The position numbers and the translations under genes were made by a program. From the NCBI GenBank assembly GCA_009746045.1, contig RPFO01000156.1, positions 2,778,452 to 2,842,451 of the forward strand: a stretch of 64,000 bases of DNA, read 5' to 3'. This document shows positions 10,709 to 21,553 of this stretch, piece by piece. Position 1 is the first letter of the stretch, and every line of letters starts with the position of its first letter. A model generated the notes under the pieces. The model did not search any database, was not told the DNA's origin, and saw only the letters and a list, made by a program, of their open reading frames with translations. Source of the stretch: Mesostigma viride (lineage: Eukaryota; Streptophyta; Mesostigmatophyceae; Mesostigmatales; Mesostigmataceae).

Positions 10709-10845
10709 ATAGGCTCATATGCCCCTTCTCAGGGCTATGTGCTACATATACTCCCAACGGAGTTATGTTCCTAATTAATTAATTAATTAACCAGCGCAGG
10801 CCAGAAATCGGGCCAATCCGGACCATGGTAGCTCGAGCCAACTAT

Positions 10846-11520
10846 TAAATATTAAATGAAGTGATAAATATTATTACATGCCTCCGTTGCATGTGAGATC
10901 ATGCAACACATATTAATTAATGAATTAATTAGACTCGTGCTCCCGTTGGGGAGTCACGGAGCATTAACCCCGATGGATGGATGGGTGGGTGCAAACAGTC
11001 CTACCGGTCTAAGCTATCTACATCAGCTACCTACGACATCTATCTAACAGCATTACTAACTACAACATCTATCTATACAGCACTGGCGTGTCTCACACGG
11101 GTTTGCACACGCGGGCGCTTCCCCACAGGGGGGGGCTCGTTGTCCTCTATGACCTGGGCCCACTTGCATGGCCTTGTCCATCATCTTCTTCCAAATCACG
11201 GAGAGGCCCAGGCCCCCCATGTCCTCTACTAGCTGTTCTTTGAAGGTGCGGGCCTTGCGGCGTCTAACATCAGGGGGCCCGGCCCACGTCAGGAGGTGCC
11301 AACCAGGCTGAGCTGGTCGCAGTCCTGCGGGGGAGCCCCGTGAGGTGTCTACCTGGTTGGTGCGAGCGAGGTGCCCTACTAGCTGCAAGCGCCGCAACGT
11401 AACACATATTCCTTGCTGGATGGGTGGAGGTGGACGAAGCCGCGTAATCGAACTAACCTAACTCTACTTAAGCTTTCTAGTCTAGGAAATCCTAACTACA
11501 CTACTCGGCAAAACGCCCGG
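10846..11520 (-). mobile_element. LINE-II 3' fragment with LINE-I inserted in it
   Basis: The target duplication GCCAACTAT is at 10837-10845 and 11521-11529. The LINE-II tail (AATATT...CATGCCTCCGTTGC, hairpin region 10878-10905) and its 3' UTR (11401-11520) are separated by a LINE-I copy at 10915-11400. Only 3' UTR and the last few codons of ORF2 remain. Confidence 0.8.
10915..11400 (-). mobile_element. LINE-I 3' fragment (5'-truncated)
   Basis: This fragment is flanked by AACACATATT at 10905-10914 and 11401-11410. The minus strand encodes the LINE-I C-terminus, RRLQLVGHLARTNQVDTSRG, then DVRRRKARTFKEQLVEDMGG and GLSVIWKKMMDKA. It then frame-shifts after MDKA relative to the copy at 59679 and ends in the 3' UTR with CACCCATCCATC and the LINE-I hairpin (10937-10963) plus TTAA tail. 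It is typical of a short target-primed insertion. Confidence 0.85.
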
Positions 11521-11573
11521 GCCAACTATATCATATATTAACTAAATTTTGTGAGTCAACTGTATATGAGATT

Positions 11574-13569
11574 AATTAATTAATTAATTAGGAACATAAC
11601 TCCGTTGGGAGTATATGTAGCACATAGCCCTGAGAAGGGGCATATGAGCCTATAATACATTCTAAGCTACTTCCTGCAAGGGTGGGAATGTAAACAACAC
11701 TTGCTCTAGGTGCACCAGGGCACCCGCACCCTCATGGTCTATCACGCTATGCCCGGGTAAGGGGGGAGCATGCCTGTGAGGGGGAAGATCATCATGGCTA
11801 TACAAGAGCTATGGCATGGCTTCTCAGCAGAGAGTGACTCCCTGCATGGGCACAACATTACTAAATAAGGCTAGGCATCGTCTGGAGTGTGGCACATCAT
11901 AGGCACACATGTACATGACTAAAAAGGCTAGGCCTCAGCTGGTATAGTGCCTGTAGTAGGCGGGCATGTACAAGGCCACTGTCTAACTATTCTACACTAC
12001 TGCTGTATTCCCCTAGGCTGGGGCTGGAGTTGCTGGGGCCGCGGTGGTCGAGGGGGTCGCTTGCCAGGGCTTGTGGCCGACGTAGATGGCCGCCCCCTTC
12101 CAGTACACCGGCTGGCCCGCCTTGGTCTGCCGGAGCTGGAGGTAGGTCTGCCATAGCTCCCGTCGTCGTTGTTGCTGTGCCAGGGTCAAGTCGTCGTCAA
12201 GGGTGAAGAGAGTCTTCTCGAGCCGCTTGCGGCGTCTAGTGAGAAAAGAAATCTTGTCCGCCGGGGTCTTAAAGGTGAGAAGGAGCGGGGGCGGCCCGGC
12301 CTTACCCCGCGCGCGGGGAAGGCGGTGGGCGGCCAGCTCGATCTCACCAGTAAGGCCCATGCGATCAAGGATTTCTCTCTCAAAAACACGCGCAAGCTTC
12401 TCGGAATTCTCACCTTCCTCCATCTTGAGATTCTTGACAATGACGTTGAGGCTGCGCTTGGCGAGCTCGGCCTCCTCGCGGAGGTCAAGCGTCTGCCGCT
12501 GGAGCTGGGCTGCGACGGCGGAGGTGGTGGAGGTGGTATGTTGCTTAAGCATGTCCGCCCAGGTCGTGATGGGAGGAGCATCGCCGGCCAGGCCAGCCGA
12601 GGCGGGCTTGGCGGCAATGTCCTTCACTGCCTGGGCGGTGAGGCCTGCTGTGTTCTGCAAGACCTCGATGGCGATTGCATTATCCTTGAGGCGCTGGTCG
12701 ATGTCGCGGAGCTGGGCGGTGATGGAGTCGGTGGAGGCGGAGGGGGGAGGGGGGTGGAGGCGAGGAGGGTGGCGGTGGCGGTGGGGATGGTGGGAAGCTC
12801 AGCAGCCAGCGTGCCGCCAAGTGCCGCCACATCTGCGGCAAGAGGGGTCACGTGCTGCTCGAAAGCTTCCTTGAGGAGGGTGCGGATGGTGGCTTCGGTG
12901 GGGAAGGTGGAGGGGGCGGGGGGAAGCCCAGAGCGCGGATTCGGAGCGTCCAGCAAGGGAGCAGAGGGCGAAGCGTTGAAGCTTGGGGCGACTCATGCGG
13001 TGGAGGATTGGGAGAGCCTCGGCGGGGTCGACAAGCTGGCCATTACCAGGCCAGCGGCCGCGGTTGTGGGACGTGAAGTGCACGCACAGGGTTAGAAGCG
13101 AGGCGTGATTGCCGGAAAACACGTCGTCCATGAAGGCGCCTATGCCTTGGCGCCAGTAGCTGGAGTCGTTGGCGTCAAAGGAGCGCTCTTCCCAGGGCGG
13201 CTCAGCAGAGCGACTGCGCTTGGGGTCAGGCGAGGCAGATGGCGAGGCAAGCCCGGGAGGCTGGGCGAGCACCAGTGCACGACTAGTGTCACCGTTGCCA
13301 TCTGGGCCGGTGGGCGAAGCTGCAGCCGAAGCTGCAGACGTATTATCATTGCCGAGCGCAGCCGCCAGGCTGCGTTGCGTCGAGAGGCGTTTGCTCATCG
13401 TATATTGCGTAATGGCTTCGGAAAATTACATCAGCATGTGCGTCGTAGAAAGACGCATCGATTGTGATATTCACGGCTAAATTCGGTGCTCAAACGTGAA
13501 AGGTATGAGCTCCGCCGTCAGCCATGGCTACCTCGTGGCTCGTGGCTCGTATGCCTTAGTCCAGAAAAA
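11574..13569 (-). mobile_element. Full-length ORF1-only retroelement, copy A
   Basis: This is a complete insertion bounded by a 12-bp target duplication GTATATGAGATT (11562-11573 and 13570-13581). The order on the minus strand is: 5' leader with CGAGCCACGAGCCACGAGG, ATG at 13398, ORF1 to the stop near 12013, roughly 400 bp of 3' UTR, the hairpin ACTCC-CAAC-GGAGT (11597-11615) and a TTAA tail. No reverse transcriptase or endonuclease is encoded anywhere in its 1,996 bp. It is colinear end to end with copy B at 23253-25209, which argues against simple truncation. Confidence 0.9.
12013..13398 (-). pseudogene. ORF1-type protein of copy A, two frame changes
   Basis: This looks like a nucleic-acid-binding LINE ORF1 protein. 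From ATG 13398 the N-terminus (SLAAALGNDN, Ser/Ala/Pro-rich, then an SYWRQGIGAF-type region) runs about 145 codons and then shifts frame. The middle part (EQHVTPLAADVAALGGTLAA and a Pro-rich linker) lies in a second frame. The C-terminal part (TAQLRDIDQRLKDNAIAIEV coiled-coil-like segment, then ITTWADMLKQH, then RSLNVIVKNLK, then GKAGPPPLLLTF and VYWKGAAIYV) is in a third stretch, back in the original frame. The C-terminal order resembles the RNA-binding and C-terminal domains of L1-like ORF1 proteins. That assignment is by general resemblance only. Confidence 0.7.
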
Positions 13570-15183
13570 GTATATGAGATTCCCGTGATTTATCATTCTC
13601 AATGACTATATATGATGGCCTACCCTAGTGCCAAATGATTGGAGCAACTGCATGGATGAGTTCCGAGATATCTGATCCATAAAATTCATATTAATTTCAC
13701 TTCGCTAAGTGTCGACCATTAATCATGAATCAAAGGATACCGATCCTGATATGAAGATGCTAGGTCCCCAATGAAAATACATTATTATTCCACGGCGTTG
13801 GATCGCCATGCGTCCAGGAATTCCAAGTTGTCTAGTGAGACAACTGTAAATGACGGTGAAAGTACTAAGAGCTCTATCTTACTAAGCAGCACCGCACAGA
13901 CAGGTCAACAGACTAACCGAGAACTGTCAGGCAGCCACCATGGGGCAGCCGCTATGGTTGCAAGCTTCTCATCATAGCCTGCCTGTCGTCGTTTGCCACA
14001 TAAAGCAACAAACCGATAGGGTCCATCCTACCACTCGTCAAAATGGACGTAATAAATACAATATGCGTACTTCAATTACAGCTGGTCATCCGTGGGGCGC
14101 TCTAGCAACAACGCTAGGCCACAGCCTTGCATTACAACCAGGCCCCGCTATGATAGCTCAGGTAATGGCGGGATGAGTACATGGGGTACCCTGGCACACC
14201 CAGAACCAATGACTTGTAATGACAAGACCACTAGCACAGGCCTGGCACTGCCAAATAACCATACTAGAGCTGGTTGTCTCCTTGATACCAGAGCGATTCC
14301 ATCTACCACGGTGTATGGGTCTTGGGACCAATCATCACGCCGGATGTGGCACGCCGAATCCCACAGCATGCGTGGAAACTCCAGGGTGCCACGACATTGG
14401 AACGAGACAGACTGGGACAAAATAGGACACGACTAGCCTGCCCATGCCAATGAGGTGAGCCGCGCAGGCATGAAAGCGGAGGCTTATCCATATGAATGAC
14501 AATGAACAACCAGCAGGCTTGTCCATATCAATGACAATGAGATAACCAGCAGGCTTGTGCATATCAATGACCCTGAGACAACTATCAGGCTTGTCCACAC
14601 GTAAACGACCAGCCACGGATAGGCTTGACAAAGCAGCCACTGTCACTTCCTACCCCGGGAAGGTCCACAGCTCATGCCCTCCACCCGCTCATGCCGCCAG
14701 CGCCTCAGCTCATGCCGCCAGCCAGGCGTCCCCATTCATAGCCCTCCACCCGTAAATCCACCCGCTTGTCTGCCAGCGAGGAATTCCCCCGTGAGCTGAT
14801 GCCACCAGCTGGGCATGCCCATACAAAAGTCCGCCAACACCGCCAGCTGGACTAGCCCATATAAAAGTCTGCGGACACCGCCAGCTGGACACGCCCACCA
14901 GCTGATGCCGCCAGCCGGGTATGCCCTATCAGCCTCCAACAATAACAGCTGCTCATGCATTGACATGCCGTCATGGCTCATGCCACTGCATGATATCTAG
15001 ACGGCAGCATAGATGGCTGGTCATTTATGCTCCGCAAGACACCGTTCCTCGGCTTATGCTGCCACAGGGCATCAGGGCATAATCCCTCGCTCAGCCAAAG
15101 CTGCCCCCTCAGCCCATGCCGCCACGGGACATGCTCATGCTGCCATCCTTAGATCACGCTGCTGCAGGAAAAGCTTTTCCTTT
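13570..15183. other. Spacer with short degenerate repeats, no gene
   Basis: No supportable gene. At 14480-14605 a roughly 35-bp unit (AGGCTTGTCCATATCAATGA...) occurs about three times in tandem with drift. At 14810-14930 CACCGCCAGCTGG and related words recur. The region ends at the 3' side of the carrier gene. Confidence 0.55.
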
Positions 15184-16425
15184 TCAGCTGATGCTGCCGC
15201 CCTGCGTGCCCACGGGCACCTTGCCCGCATGGCCCTTGGGTGGGACCACCGCCGCTGGCATGGCCGCGATCCTCGCCAGCATCTGCGCGTGCAGGAGCCT
15301 CCGCAGCATTTCGTAGGACGCGAAGAAGAGTGCGCCCTGCGTGAGGTAGATGATGAGGCGGGGGGTCACGCCGCGGTACAGCCCCCCGATACCCTCATGG
15401 AGGACGATCTTCTGAAGCGTGTCGTGCACGCCATGGTAGCGGAGGGTCCCTGTTGACCCCTGCAGCTGCGTCTGGAGCCGCGTCTTGATGACGTCAAAGG
15501 GGGTGGTGACCATCGCGGCGGTCGTGCCCGCGCAGCCGCCCACGAGGAGCGTCTGGAGCGTGGACAGGGGCTTGTCGGGGTCGCCGTTCTTTCTCTGGAC
15601 GAACGCTTTGAGCGACTCGTAGGTGAGGAACTTGACGATGGACTGGGGCACGTTGCGGCAGAGGACGGCGCCCCAGCCGCCATAGAGCGTGCGCACGCCC
15701 TCGGTGCGCAGGATGGTCACAAACGCGTGCATGCTGTTCTTGTACACGTTGTGGAACTGCATGCGCGATTTCACGCACTCACTGGGTGTGTACACGAACG
15801 AGGTGGCGATGCTGGCGCACGCGCCGGCCGCGCAGTGCGCCAGCGCGTGGTACTTCTTGGGCATCCGCGTGATCAGGCGTTCCTTCACGCCCTCGTATGT
15901 CGCCGTATAGATGGCCGAGATCGGCGCGGCGGTCATCAGGTTGGGACCCAGGCCGGCGTACAACCCCCGGAGGCCCCGCTGCCCGATGATTTTCACGACC
16001 ATGTCCGGGAGGGACCGCCCCGCGCTCTGCGCCTGGATGCATGTCTTGACGGTGTCCACGGGGTGAAGGCACGCGGACACGAGCGCGCCGGCTAACGCGC
16101 CCGCGATGGCGTTATTGTGTGCCTTGGTGCGGAGGATGGCCTTCCCCGGGTCGGTCACGACCGGGGAGATGACGTCCGCATCGGCTGTCGACGAGGGCCC
16201 GGCTTTGCGCCCACGTCTGTGGCCGCTCTCGCCGCTCGCGACAAATATCAGGCCATTGTCGGCGGAACTAGTTACGGTAGACAGTGATGCGAATGTTATA
16301 GGGACACGTGGGGACGCATGGGATGCTGGTTCCAGTTCAACAGGTGGACGATGCGACGAATCCAACCCATTAAAGATCGATGCACTCGCGATACGTCTCT
16401 TTCTTGCAATAGGTAGGAAACCCAT
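15184..16425 (-). CDS. Mitochondrial carrier family (SLC25) protein
   Basis: This single-exon gene encodes 413 residues from ATG at 16425. It is an inner-membrane (or organellar) solute carrier with three tandem repeats of about 100 residues. The three signature motifs are HPVDTVK (121-127), TPSECVK (213-219) and TPFDVIK (308-314). The second has Glu instead of Asp, which several carriers tolerate. Matrix-loop glycine motifs such as GLRGLYAGLGPN and GIGGLYRGVTPR follow the first and third. A roughly 100-residue Ser/Arg/Pro-rich N-terminal extension precedes repeat 1 and may be a targeting sequence. From memory, the order and wording of motifs (PISA-Y-T-TYE, GWGAVLCRN-P) best resemble the plant subfamily of Arabidopsis At4g11440. 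The substrate is unknown. No frame damage is visible. Neighbours are spacers on both sides. Confidence 0.9.
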   Translation of the reverse strand: MGFLPIARKRRIASASIFNGLDSSHRPPVELEPASHASPRVPITFASLSTVTSSADNGLIFVASGESGHRRGRKAGPSSTADADVISPVVTDPGKAILRTKAHNNAIAGALAGALVSACLHPVDTVKTCIQAQSAGRSLPDMVVKIIGQRGLRGLYAGLGPNLMTAAPISAIYTATYEGVKERLITRMPKKYHALAHCAAGACASIATSFVYTPSECVKSRMQFHNVYKNSMHAFVTILRTEGVRTLYGGWGAVLCRNVPQSIVKFLTYESLKAFVQRKNGDPDKPLSTLQTLLVGGCAGTTAAMVTTPFDVIKTRLQTQLQGSTGTLRYHGVHDTLQKIVLHEGIGGLYRGVTPRLIIYLTQGALFFASYEMLRRLLHAQMLARIAAMPAAVVPPKGHAGKVPVGTQGGSIS

Positions 16426-16800
16426 CACAACACAGGCCTAGGCCTCGCAGCTGAATCCCCCGAAACACGTTGGAATTCGAATGTGGGTCTCCGTTTGCGG
16501 CGATACACTGGTATGGTAATATGGGCAAGAGCATGCCGAACCTATTAACTAGCTGTATGGAACGCTGCACTGCAGGGTAGCATGTCGCGCCATCCTTTGG
16601 AGAGACGATAACAATGCACAGGCACTGGGCTCAGTAGGCGGTGCTCACCATATTTGCATGTGTGATTTTTGAAGTTGCCGACCAAAGCCCGCCAAGGTCA
16701 CGTTCACTTTCTGCGATTGTGCACGTGGCTTCAGTGTGTACGGCCCCAGATGACCGCCCTGTAGTTACTCTGTACGCGACCGGCTTGGACTGCGTGGGAC

Positions 16801-16834
<34 letters not shown>

Positions 16835-18302
16835 CGCGACCGGCTTACCCAGGTCGTACCTGGATAATGACTACCTAATCTTGAGTCACGTGGCATATAA
16901 ATACCCCTGTTGTTCTAGTAGGCTTGTACGTGTACTACTACAGTACAGTAGATCATGTCAGCTACCCAGTTGGTGTTGTTGTTTTTGTTGTTCTTGTTGT
17001 GTCCCCCGCCGCGCATGGGCAGCTACCCTGTAGGGTAATATATCCGGCCCTCGGCCACTACTGTACAGAATAGATTCTCTGCTGCCAATGTGCGGCGTGG
17101 GACATAACAACATCAACAACCCAGTAGGGTTGTACAGTGACTGTACAGTATCAGTGTCCAGTATCAGTGTCCTGGCCCTTGGCCTTCTCAAATCTCTGCT
17201 GTTGTGGCCCATGTGCGGCGTGGGCCACAACAACAAGTCAACAACATTGAGTACCCTGACTCAAGGACTTTTCCCGGGCCCCAGCCGCGGGTAGGTCCTG
17301 CCTTTTGTGAGTTCCTTGACAGCTGTACATAGCATTCCTCACGCGGTAGGTTTTTCTGCCTGCAGATACCAGCCTTCTGACATCTGGCTGCGGCCGGGAT
17401 CCTGGACGTCGAAACTGAAAACTCACAGTCAAAGGTCAGAAGTCAGAGATGATGAGAGCAGCAGAGCAGATACAGTTGTTGTTGAACAAAAAAGACAACC
17501 ACGCCAAAAAAAGTCAACCACGTTGAACAAAAAAGACACCACGCCCAAAAGTTAAAAGTTAAACCCAAAAGGACAAAAAAAAGACGGGACCTGACGGGAT
17601 TGTTGTTGTTGTTGTGTCCCACGCCGCACATGGGCAGCAGAGAATCGAGAGAGCAGATACAGTAACAGAGGAGAAATCAGAAAACCACTGTTGACATAAT
17701 TATAAGTCGTGCACCCTGGTGGCGTAATGTATTATTTGTTGTTACTGCTTTGGCTTGGGTTTGCTGGGCCAAAATATTGCTAAAATGACAATTATGTTTA
17801 CGCCACAATCTTGACCATGGCCAGGCGTGGAGTACTGAATACTCCTGATCGCGGCTGCTCGTGGCTGTTGAATGTATCTATCTTCAGCTCCGTTTGCAAG
17901 AGCCTAGTGCGTTCTGCTATCGGCCCATGTGATTTAGCAGGATACACACTGCGTCCAGCCAGCTGAAGGCAGGCAGAGTAGGGTAAACGCAGAGTATGGC
18001 AATGCTGCCGGGTACAAAACGCACTGCTCTTTTCTTGATAATTTTTTCTCCGCGGAAGAGCTTTTTTGACGGCTTCGTGCACTTGGGCACGTCCACTAGT
18101 CGACATCTTCAATATATCCATCGCAACGGAGAAGACTCACGGGATATCGTTTTAAACCGTAGGGATTCGCATTGCCCCTATGGGCAGCCTGCCACCCGGA
18201 AACTCACGGCATCGTGCCACCCGCGAACTCTTTGCAAACAGCGGAGCAAGTTGTGACTTTAGGATGGCAATCCCATAATTTGGCAAAACAATCTGCACGA
18301 CG
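16426..18302. other. Spacer between divergent genes, rich in AAC/GTT repeats
   Basis: No gene. This is the 5' flank of both the carrier (-) and the sialyltransferase-like gene (+), so promoters should lie here, but I see no convincing core element. It contains an (AAC)n run (16802-16835), the repeat cluster at 16965-17650 and a tandem GAACAAAAAAGACAMCACG block at 17480-17545. Confidence 0.5.
16965..17650. repeat. Cluster of a GTT-run / CCCACGCCGC dispersed repeat
   Basis: A short repeat, GTTGTTGTTGTGTCCCACGC followed by CGCACATGGGCAGCAGAGAA and a GGCCGAGGGCCGG block, occurs in both orientations near 16970-17120, 17195-17245 and 17597-17650, with a part at 16795-16835. One further copy is at 29690-29775, upstream of the condensin gene. 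Arms of opposite orientation give potential for large hairpins. The family is unknown. Confidence 0.6.
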
Positions 18303-21300
18303 ATGTATCGTAGCTTGCAGCCCAGCGTCATTAGAGCCTCAAGGACAAGCTTTTGCCAGAATATCTGGCTATTGCTCGTGCTCGTCGCGGTCTGGCTTCC
18401 TAGCAAAGGACTTGCCGTGTGCCCAAAACCGGAGCAAGTGCTGCAGGCTTGGAGTGGCTGGATAGATCTGCCAGCCGCCACCCCGTTCGACGACCTCCTG
18501 CCGGCGCGGAAGCGGTTCCTCGGCATGTACCCGTGTGCCAAGTCAGAAGAGGTAAACATTTTTGCCGCTTTAGTCAATGCCCCTTCCATGGTGATGAGTA
18601 CAGCACCCATGTTCCATGCGTGTCTTGGGAGTGCATTTCTAGGGAGTGCTTATCTTGGGAGTGGTTGTCTTGGGAGTGCATGTCTCGAGAGTGGTGGCCT
18701 AGCCATTGGGTAATCTCGCGTCCTGCTGAGTTCATGCCGAGTTTGTGCTGGCATGCTTGGTCTGATATGTCAACCGTCACCCCACATTCCGCCCTGGGTC
18801 TAACCCGCTGGGTCACCGCCCCCTGGTTTATTCCCTCCTCGCGTAAGCCATCTGCCCCCTGTGTAAAACAACAAGTGTGTGTCCCCCATGCGTCCTCTCG
18901 TCATATTAGTACAGGTGCGCTTTCTTAGATCGTTTAATTAATTTAAATGTGCCTAGAATATGCCCCTCGTGCTAGCTGCCCCCGTCGTTGTCTCTGAACC
19001 AGGGGGCTCGATATGCTGGCGCAGCTGCCGTCCCAGCACTAGGCTCTCTAGTCTCACGAGTCTCACCGAAATGCATGGCTTAATTACATGCATGCGCAGA
19101 TATTCACCACGGATATTCACCACATAGGGGCAGTGAACTGACGCAGTGGACTCATGCACGGCGCATGTGGTACTCAGTTGCGGATTGCGCTGCAGCACCA
19201 CTAGCATGTCATCGGGTGCTTGACTTACTTGCATGCTTACTGTGATCATAGTATAGTAAATGTAATGATAATGATAATAATAATAATAATATAATATTTG
19301 TGGCATGCCCGCTTGACCTGGCCCTGCGGCCAGCGGGACACCTCTGTTCACCTTGCCACTCGCACCCAAGCCTCATCCCACGCGTGCTTACTCTACTCAT
19401 CCCACGCGTGCTTACTCTACTCATCCCACCCGTGCTTACTCTACTCATCCCACGCGTGCTTACTCTACTCGTCCCACCCGTGCCTACTCTACTCGTCCCA
19501 CCCGTGCTTACTCTACTCGTCCCACGCGTGCTTACTCTACTCATCCCACGCGTGCTTACTCTACTCATCCCACCCGTGCTTACTCTACTCATCCCACGCG
19601 TGCTTACTCTACTCATCCCACGCGTGCTTACTCTACTCGTCCCACGCGTGCTTACTCTACTCATCCCACCCGTGCTTACTCTACTCGTCCCACGCGTGCT
19701 TACTCTACTCATCCCACGCGTGCTTACTCTACTCATCCCACGCGTGCTTACTCTACTCATCCCACGCGTGCTCACTCTACTCATCCCACGCGTGCTCACT
19801 CTACTCATCCCACGCGTGCTTACTCTACTCATCCCACCCGTGCTCACTCTACTCATCCCACGCGTGCTTACTCTACTCGTCCCACGCGTGCTTACTCTAC
19901 TCATCCCACGCGTGCTTACTCTACTCATCCCACGCGTGCTTACTCTACTCATTCCCACGCGTGGTGAGTGTACTCATCTCATTTCTGGTTTCTGGCCATT
20001 CACCGAAAGCGATTACATTCATTCATGGGTACGGGGCGACGCTGCTTGTCCTCGCGCGCTGGTGTCTCGCCACTCACATCCAAGCTTCCGGTCCGTGCAT
20101 GCTCACTTGTTCCGAAGCACCCAGCTGCTATGTCCCAGCATCCAACCTGCGTGATCGACGTGGCGCGGACGGTAGTGGCACCTCACCTCACCCCCGCACT
20201 TTGTTTGCTACTTACATCCGCACCCGCACATTTTGTGCTACTTGCACCCGCACGTCATGCTCTGTATGTGCTGCCTCGCCACACGCCACAATGTGCGGGA
20301 CGCAGCTGCTCGACCTCGCGCGCGCGGCTTCCCAGCAACTAGTGACCACCCAAGACGACACCCTGTGGGGCCGTGTCGAGAAAGGGATCAAATTCCTGCA
20401 CGCCGAGCTGGACGCACGCTCGGCGCCAGGTGGCGCCGACCCGGCGCGCCACCACGCCCGCTGCACCTGCCCAAATCAGCCCGCCGTGCCCCCAGGGCTG
20501 CCGGAGGGCGTGCCCCTTCCTAGTCTGGACGAGCTAATCCCTCCATCCGTACACAGACCGCAGGCAGTAAGGGTGAGACCGGCCCCCGGCCCCCGGCCTC
20601 CTAGCCGAAGGGAGGGGGGGCCTTCTTCCCAGACCAGGTCATCAACATCATCATCGTTGTCACAGGGGGCAGGGGCCAAACCGGCCGGGGGAAGCTCTCA
20701 CCGGCGGACAGCATTACCGTGGGACGAATACGAGACCAAGTGGAAACTGCCGACGGCGATTCTGGCCCCCGCGATGAGCGGCCAAGTGAACCCGTTCCAT
20801 TTCCCCCCCGAGCTGCTCGACTATGACGGGATGCTCGCCCACCTGCGCGGCGCGCCCTGGGTGCGCCAGGTGTCGCGCGACCGCACCATCCTCGTGGGCA
20901 GCAGCCACAAGATCCTCGAGGGACCGAGACCCCTGGGTGATGTCATTGACGGCTTCGATGATGTCATCCGCTTCAACAGCAAGGTGCTCCCCCAGTACAG
21001 GGACCACATGGGCTCTCGCACCACTGTCATGGTCATCGGCGACTTCGGCTGGATATGCAACTGTCAGAACGGTGCCTGCTGCAGCCCGGATCAAAGGTCC
21101 GCCTTCTGGCAACGCGTGGGCATGCCGGAGAAGAGCCTCGTCCTCTCGTTCGACTCCTTTTTCGCCTCGCCCGTGCTCAAGAACCCCGAGGCCCAGGGCG
21201 TCCCCGTGGAGACTCTGGGGTACCCTGGCTGCGGCCCAGCCTGGAGCTACCCGTGCGGATGGGAGCAGTACGTCCGCGCGTCATTGCTCAACCATTGGCT

Positions 21301-21553
21301 GGACGGCGCGCAGGCGGACCACCCTGGGCTCAGGACCAGAGTGCCCTGGGGGCAGCACGTGCGCACGGGCACGCAGGCGCTCCTGCTGCTGCTGGCTGGG
21401 GGGGTGAGGCCGGCTCTGGTCGGGTTCGACCTGGGGGCCGAGGGCAACAAGCACTTTTATGAGCAGAACAGCGACTTTGACAATTATGTGCACGAGACGC
21501 CGATATTGAAGGAGCTGGCCGACGCAGGGTTGGTGGAAATCTTGGGCGGGTAA
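18303..21553 (+). CDS. Sialyltransferase-like glycosyltransferase (GT29), two inferred exons
   Basis: Exon 2 (proposed 20306-21553) encodes the catalytic domain. A sialylmotif L-like block starts ILVGSSHKILEGPRPLGDVI and runs on to DDVIRFNSK. A motif S-like block reads TGTQALLLLLAGGVRPALVG. KHFYE fits motif III, and HETPILKE takes the place of the usual HX4E motif VS. A first exon is proposed at 18303-18551: an ATG, a hydrophobic segment (WLLLVLVAVWL, about residues 27-37) suitable as a type II signal anchor, and a GAG|GTAAAC donor. An ACGCAG acceptor ends at 20305. Both boundaries are phase 0, giving 498 residues. The intron would hold the minisatellite at 19378-19958. The open frame running back through that minisatellite is an artefact of its 24-bp period. 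The role is probably Golgi glycan modification. The acceptor substrate is unknown, and an ATG at 20291 is an alternative start. Confidence 0.75.
19378..19958. repeat. 24-bp minisatellite, about 24 copies
   Basis: The unit is CTCATCCCACGCGTGCTTAC followed by TCTA. Copies differ at a few recurrent sites (CAT/CGT, ACGCG/ACCCG, CTTA/CTCA). The period is divisible by 3, so three plus frames and one minus frame stay open, which gives spurious long proteins. Confidence 0.95.

Larger units (their letters stand above)
8187..10788 (+). mobile_element. ORF1-only retroelement, copy C, split by a DNA transposon
   Basis: Apart from the insert at 8939-10708, this is a roughly 830-bp, 5'-truncated ORF1-only element. 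Positions 8198-8938 match the minus strand of 11655-12397 almost exactly, and 10713-10788 supplies the missing 3' end (GGGGCATATGA complement, CTCC-CAAC-GGAG hairpin, TTAA tail). The target-site duplication is AACCAGCGCAG (8176-8186 and 10789-10799). The residual open frame (about 8198-8575) encodes the ORF1 C-terminus, with KTLFTLDDDLTLAQQQRRRE and QPVYWKGAAIYVGHKPWQ. It lacks one codon relative to copy A. Confidence 0.85.

Noticed and set aside
12169-13095. 308-codon Gly/Arg-rich frame on the plus strand
   Set aside because: Antisense shadow of the ORF1 gene of copy A.
19298-20290. N-terminal part of a 751-codon frame (SHACLLYS repeats) joined to the sialyltransferase domain
   Set aside because: It is the in-frame reading of a 24-bp minisatellite. 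A spliced first exon at 18303-18551 with a signal anchor fits better.
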